Of a DNA stretch of 64,000 nt, positions 60,405 through 64,000 are shown in pieces (positions within the stretch are counted from its first letter, which is position 1; each line of letters opens with the position of its first letter). The notes beneath the pieces are model-generated. The model searched no databases, had not been told where the DNA came from, and saw only the letters and a program-made list of their open reading frames with translations. The position numbers and the translations under genes are program-made. The DNA comes from Pseudoalteromonas piscicida (GTDB taxonomy: Bacteria > Pseudomonadota > Gammaproteobacteria > Enterobacterales > Alteromonadaceae): contig NZ_NKHF01000029.1 of the NCBI RefSeq assembly GCF_002744175.1, positions 1 through 64,000 of the forward strand. The letters run 5' to 3'.

Positions 60405-60564
60405 ATACCAATTGAATTAATTCTCTAATCAATTTGAGGGATGAAATAGCATAGTAGCGTCGTTAAAAATTTCTCATTTAGAACGACAAATAGCAAAATT
60501 TTTGCTTAGCTACTAACGCTATTTCTGTGCTTCAAATAGCGCATTTACTTAATGCATTTGGTAT
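60405..60564. repeat. ATACCAA palindromic repeat element
   Basis: This 160-bp block begins ATACCAATTGAATTAA and ends in the near-complement TTAATGCATTTGGTAT. Inside, GAAATAGCATAGTAGC (60443 onward) pairs with GCTACTAACGCTATTTC (to about 60525), so most of the block can fold into one long hairpin. There is no coding potential. It fills most of the 302-bp stretch between pxpB and the aminopeptidase gene. I recall ATACCAATTGAATTAA-like repeats from this bacterial group but cannot verify copies. Confidence 0.6.
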
Positions 60565-60571
60565 TATTTCA

Positions 60572-62086
60572 TTATTTGCTGTTAAGTAGCCACTCGCTTA
60601 AAAGTCGAACGCCATATCCAGTGCCGCCAGTTGGTACTTCGTCTTTTGCTGAACTTGATAGTGCATTACCAGCAATATCAATGTGAACCCAGCGTGTGTC
60701 ACCAGCAAACTGCTGTAAGAAAGTGGCAGCCGTTGTTGCACCTGGACCACCTGAACCTACATTTTGAAAATCAGCGATGTCAGATTTTAGTTTGTCTTTA
60801 TAGCCAAGCGGAAGACGCCAAACGTTTTCATTAACCACTTTACCTGCATTAGTAAGCTCAGTAATCAAGTAGTCATCTTCTGAGAAAATTGCAGAGTACT
60901 CGTTGCCAACCGCACGGATCTTAGAGCCTGTTAACGTTGCTACGTCGACCATAATTTCTGGTTGGAAGTATTTGCGTGCGTACCACATCGCATCAGACAA
61001 TACCAAGCGGCCTTCGGCATCCGTATTGACTACTTCGACACTGATACCTTCTGCGGTACGCAATACATCACCCGGTGCGATTGCAAACTGCGACACCATA
61101 TTTGCTGCCATACCCATGACTGCAACTACGTTTACGTCTGCTTTGCTTAGTGCCATTGCTTTTACAGTACCAAGCACAGCAGCTGCGCCTGCCATATCCG
61201 ATTTCATTCTCGCAATAGAAGCGCCAGTTTTAATACTGTAGCCACCTGAATCAAATGTGATACCTTTACCTACAAGCGCGATAGGTGTGTCGTCGTTGCC
61301 TTTATAGTGTGCTACAACTAAACGTGAGCCGTGCTCACTGCCGCGGCCAACGCCTTCAAGTGCACCCATGCCAAGCTCTTTAAGTTCTTCTGGTGCTAAT
61401 ACTTTTACTTCAACGCCATATTGTTCCAAGTCCTTTGCTGCTTTTGCAAAGTCAACAGGGGTCATCTCTGTTGCAACCTCAGACGTTAGGTCTCGGGCTA
61501 AAAATACGCCAGCTTGAATGTGTTGTAGTGCTTTATATTGAGCCTGCGTTGCTTGCTTATCGGCAACGTCAAAGTGGTAGCTCACGTTGAAAGTGTTTGG
61601 TTCTTTTTTATATACTTCAAAAGTATGATCGCGAAGGTTAGCGCCATGAGCAAGTTGTGCAGCAAGTTCTGCATTTGATAGCTCACCTGTCACATCTTCG
61701 AATGCAACTGCTACATTTTCTAGTTTTTTACCTTCAAATTTAGCGTGTAAGTTACCGCCAAGTTTGGTCATCTTGCTAGCATTCAGTTTATCTGTTTCAC
61801 CTAAGCCAACGATAAAAATACGCTTATAGTCCGAGTCTACCGGTGCTAGTACCTCAACCGTTTTGCCGTAAGCGCCGGTAAAATCTTCAGCTGCAATGGC
61901 ACGTTGTAACTGCTTGCGAGTATCTCTGTCTAAGAACTTTAAATTGCTTTGGTTTTCACCTGCTTGGAAGACCACTAATGCATCTGCGTCAACCAGTTTA
62001 GTATTGAACTCAAAGTCTGCGGCATTTGCTGAAGCCATGCTGGCAACAGCCAGCGCTAGAGCAGAAAAACGCGTAGTTAATGACAT
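60572..62086 (-). CDS. Exported M17 leucyl aminopeptidase
   Basis: The 504-residue enzyme has a signal peptide (MSLTTRFSALALAVASMASA, cleavage after ANA) before an M17 aminopeptidase. The metal and catalytic motifs are in place: FDSGGYSIKTGASIARMKSD, with the lysine and aspartates of the di-zinc site, and NTDAEGRLVLSDAMWYARKY. E. coli PepA is cytoplasmic, so export makes this a periplasmic or secreted peptide-degrading form. The N-terminal domain is poorly conserved, as is usual. It ends with a downstream repeat and terminator. Confidence 0.9.
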   Translation of the reverse strand: MSLTTRFSALALAVASMASANAADFEFNTKLVDADALVVFQAGENQSNLKFLDRDTRKQLQRAIAAEDFTGAYGKTVEVLAPVDSDYKRIFIVGLGETDKLNASKMTKLGGNLHAKFEGKKLENVAVAFEDVTGELSNAELAAQLAHGANLRDHTFEVYKKEPNTFNVSYHFDVADKQATQAQYKALQHIQAGVFLARDLTSEVATEMTPVDFAKAAKDLEQYGVEVKVLAPEELKELGMGALEGVGRGSEHGSRLVVAHYKGNDDTPIALVGKGITFDSGGYSIKTGASIARMKSDMAGAAAVLGTVKAMALSKADVNVVAVMGMAANMVSQFAIAPGDVLRTAEGISVEVVNTDAEGRLVLSDAMWYARKYFQPEIMVDVATLTGSKIRAVGNEYSAIFSEDDYLITELTNAGKVVNENVWRLPLGYKDKLKSDIADFQNVGSGGPGATTAATFLQQFAGDTRWVHIDIAGNALSSSAKDEVPTGGTGYGVRLLSEWLLNSK

Positions 62087-62172
62087 GATTTTATCCTCAG
62101 ATAACTAAAATTGCGCCGTTTTTACCTTAAATGAACAGATTTAGACACAATTTGTCGTTGAAGTAACAGCTT

Positions 62173-63483
62173 TTACCGTTCAGTGACATTCGCCAAGCGG
62201 TTAGTCATCACAATTCCCAATAAAGTGGTAATAATGTATAGGCCCAGTAACACGTTAATTGAAAATATTGAGGCGATTATTCCGAGCAAGCTAGTTAGTA
62301 ACAAAATGACACCGATGATGGTATTGCTCAATGTAACATAGCTGGTTCGTTTGTTTCCTTCAGCCATATCAACAACGTACGTTTTCCTACCGACTCGCAC
62401 TCCTTGGTGGGCTATGGCAATGCCAAAATAACAAAGTGGAATAAACCATACGGCTTCAAGCAAGGCGGCATAAAATAAAGAGATAATTAATAGTACTGAT
62501 GTGATAGTCACTGTCATTATTGCACCCAGTATCATGACCTGTTTACTGGACTTATCAGCAAGACGACCCCAAAAAGCGCCACTGGTCAAACTGGCAAATC
62601 CTGACACAGCCAACAATATCGCCAACACCCACGCACCGTTGCCGATATGTTGTTGAGCCAAGACGGTAAAATAGGGGGGAATAAGTGCAGAGCTCAATAA
62701 TAAGCCTCGCGCCATTATAAAACGTCTCAGCGTATCGTCTGTTTTTAACAAAGAGAGCTCTTGTTTAATTTTGCTCAAGCCGCTTTCTCCGCCCTCCGTA
62801 GCACCCTCGTACTCATTGATTTGAGCGAATATAAATGCGCCAATCAACCAAAAGAGCGCGGCAAGCGCCAGGGTGATAACAAAGTTAACTTGTTCTAATT
62901 GGGTTGCGGCAAGAAACAGTCCAACACCAAATGTGATAGTTACAAAACCACTAACAGAAGCCGCTTGACCACTTAATTGGCCGCGCTTTTGTTTGGGGAT
63001 CGTTTTACCTATGACATCTTTTGAAGATACTGAACTTAGGCTACGCGCAACGCTAAATATCACCAATAGCGCGAGTACCAACCAAGCGTAAAGTATGTTT
63101 TCAGTTTGTTGCCAGGCCAAGGCTGCCATCAACACAACGCAACCTGCCTGTATCATTGCACCTAACGACCATAGTAATTTGCGTTTTGCATGTTGCCTTA
63201 CCCATTGGCCAATGACTAGCTGCGGGATGAGAGAGCCTGACTCGCGAATAGGCACTAGTGCAGAAATCATGAACGCAGGCGCACCAAGTGATTGCATTAA
63301 CCATGGTAAAGTAATTTTAGGGTTCAGTAGGGCATCTCCCAGTTTGCTAAACAGCTGGCTTAGTAAAATAAGCAAGTAATTGCCCGGTACTTCCTTGCAA
63401 GCTTTATCATCGATAGCTTTACAAGCACGCGCTTCATCTTCATTGGTCAACTTTTGATAGATATTCTCACTGATTTTACTCAC
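62173..63483 (-). CDS. MFS transporter
   Basis: The 436 residues have about twelve helices in two halves with a longer cytoplasmic loop (about 218-235). After an acidic N-terminal tail (NLTNEDEARACKAIDDKACK-like) come LNPKITLPWLMQSLGAPAFM and WVRQHAKRKLL, a basic loop of the A-motif type. The repeated FWGRLADKSSKQVMILGA near residue 300 is the second-half A motif. Substrate unknown. It is monocistronic and divergent from msrA. Confidence 0.82.
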   Translation of the reverse strand: MSKISENIYQKLTNEDEARACKAIDDKACKEVPGNYLLILLSQLFSKLGDALLNPKITLPWLMQSLGAPAFMISALVPIRESGSLIPQLVIGQWVRQHAKRKLLWSLGAMIQAGCVVLMAALAWQQTENILYAWLVLALLVIFSVARSLSSVSSKDVIGKTIPKQKRGQLSGQAASVSGFVTITFGVGLFLAATQLEQVNFVITLALAALFWLIGAFIFAQINEYEGATEGGESGLSKIKQELSLLKTDDTLRRFIMARGLLLSSALIPPYFTVLAQQHIGNGAWVLAILLAVSGFASLTSGAFWGRLADKSSKQVMILGAIMTVTITSVLLIISLFYAALLEAVWFIPLCYFGIAIAHQGVRVGRKTYVVDMAEGNKRTSYVTLSNTIIGVILLLTSLLGIIASIFSINVLLGLYIITTLLGIVMTNRLANVTER

Positions 63484-63670
63484 ACCTTCTCCCTTGTTTT
63501 TGAGCGGTAACTCGCCTTATGTCACTATAATGAACGATTTAAGATGAAATGATAATTAACTTTTCTCGGTCTGATCCTATACGTAATAAATCACATTTAG
63601 TTCAGACAAGCGGTCATTCGGGGATGATCCAAATGTCGGTGAAACTAAAATGTAATGCAAGAGGTGGAAT

Positions 63671-64000
63671 ATGAGAGTGGTGCGTTTAGCAGTCGCTGCT
63701 ATTTTTTTTATCGTACTGGGTAGCGCTATCACAGCCATTGCTGGCACTGATATGCCAAAACCAAAAGTGGAAGGGGCTAGTAACCATATTAAAACCTTAG
63801 TATTGGGTTCTGGTTGTTTTTGGGGACCTGAAAAGCGCTATGAAAAAATGGCCGGTGTGATAGATGCCGAGTCTGGATATGCGGACGGAAGGGGATTCAA
63901 ACCAAGCTATAAAGAAATCATTAAACCAAGTCGCCGGTTTGATGAGAACAATTATGCAGAGGTCGTGAAAGTTACCTATAATGCTAACCTTATCTCGACA
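63671..64000 (+). CDS. msrA: Peptide-methionine (S)-S-oxide reductase, 3' end cut by window
   Basis: The frame opens with ATG at 63671 (GAGGTGG upstream) and is still open at the window end, giving 110 residues. A hydrophobic signal or anchor (about 6-25) precedes the MsrA domain. The catalytic Cys is in GSGCFWGPEKRYEK, where a Pro replaces the more usual Val/Cys after GCFWG, and the YAEVVKVTYN strand is recognisable. It repairs oxidised methionine, here in the periplasm, supplied with electrons by thioredoxin-like partners. The divergent gene is an MFS transporter. Confidence 0.85.
   Translation, partial: MRVVRLAVAAIFFIVLGSAITAIAGTDMPKPKVEGASNHIKTLVLGSGCFWGPEKRYEKMAGVIDAESGYADGRGFKPSYKEIIKPSRRFDENNYAEVVKVTYNANLIST

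Overview
The window is chromosomal DNA of a marine gammaproteobacterium, most likely Pseudoalteromonas or a close relative. The call rests on gene order and family content: cspD|clpS-clpA, infA, bpt-aat, trxB, the mnmA-hflD-purB string, a monomeric NADP isocitrate dehydrogenase, a signal-peptide-bearing M17 aminopeptidase, and an AT-leaning composition with many short palindromic intergenic repeats. I found no rRNA, tRNA, CRISPR array, transposase or phage gene. The first and last genes are cut by the window edges.

Layout. 1-9.3 kb is accessory: a cut surface-type protein, an azoreductase/LysR pair, a small double-glycine-leader peptide, a PhnD-like binding protein coupled to a histidine kinase, a VOC protein, an acetyltransferase, and a divergent DMT-transporter/MarR pair with two matching operators. 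Two copies of a ~220-240 bp element with terminal inverted repeats sit at 1.2 and 6.6 kb. 9.3-12.2 kb is the agmatine route to putrescine (speA-speB). 12.6-24 kb holds hydrolases, a DUF6058-like protein, an operon of a DJ-1/PfpI-like exported protein, an esterase and a two-component system, an acidic unknown protein, a double GNAT protein, a LysR/SDR pair and an orphan histidine kinase.

24.1-28.4 kb is a cell-envelope operon: a BlaI-type repressor, an M56 sensor-protease fused to an M23 peptidoglycan-peptidase domain, an M23 lipoprotein and a DUF418 membrane protein. Its promoter is bracketed by two 16-bp GTCGCA operators. 28.7-29.6 kb is an RlmI-like methyltransferase. 29.8-36.7 kb (minus strand) is an efflux operon: mipA/ompV-like porin, membrane-fusion lipoprotein, RND pump, response regulator, histidine kinase, all overlapping.

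37-54 kb is housekeeping: DUF4826, roxA (ribosomal L16 hydroxylase), purB-hflD-mnmA, rluE, icd, cspD, clpS-clpA, infA, bpt, aat, trxB, pssA. clpS, clpA, bpt and aat together make most of a bacterial N-degron pathway: two transferases that attach Leu/Phe to protein N-termini, the recognin ClpS, and the unfoldase ClpA. 54.4-60.3 kb has asnB and a tightly overlapping pyroglutamate operon (pxpB-pxpC-DUF969-DUF979-pcp) that lacks pxpA. 60.5-64 kb has an exported leucyl aminopeptidase, an MFS transporter and the start of an anchored or exported msrA.

The most unusual items are the lone GG-leader peptide (3.2-3.4 kb), the BlaI/M56-M23 operon with its operators, the pyroglutamate operon with candidate transporter genes in place of pxpA, the SBP-kinase pair, and three families of palindromic repeats. 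All functions are read from the translated sequence and family knowledge; no searches were run.
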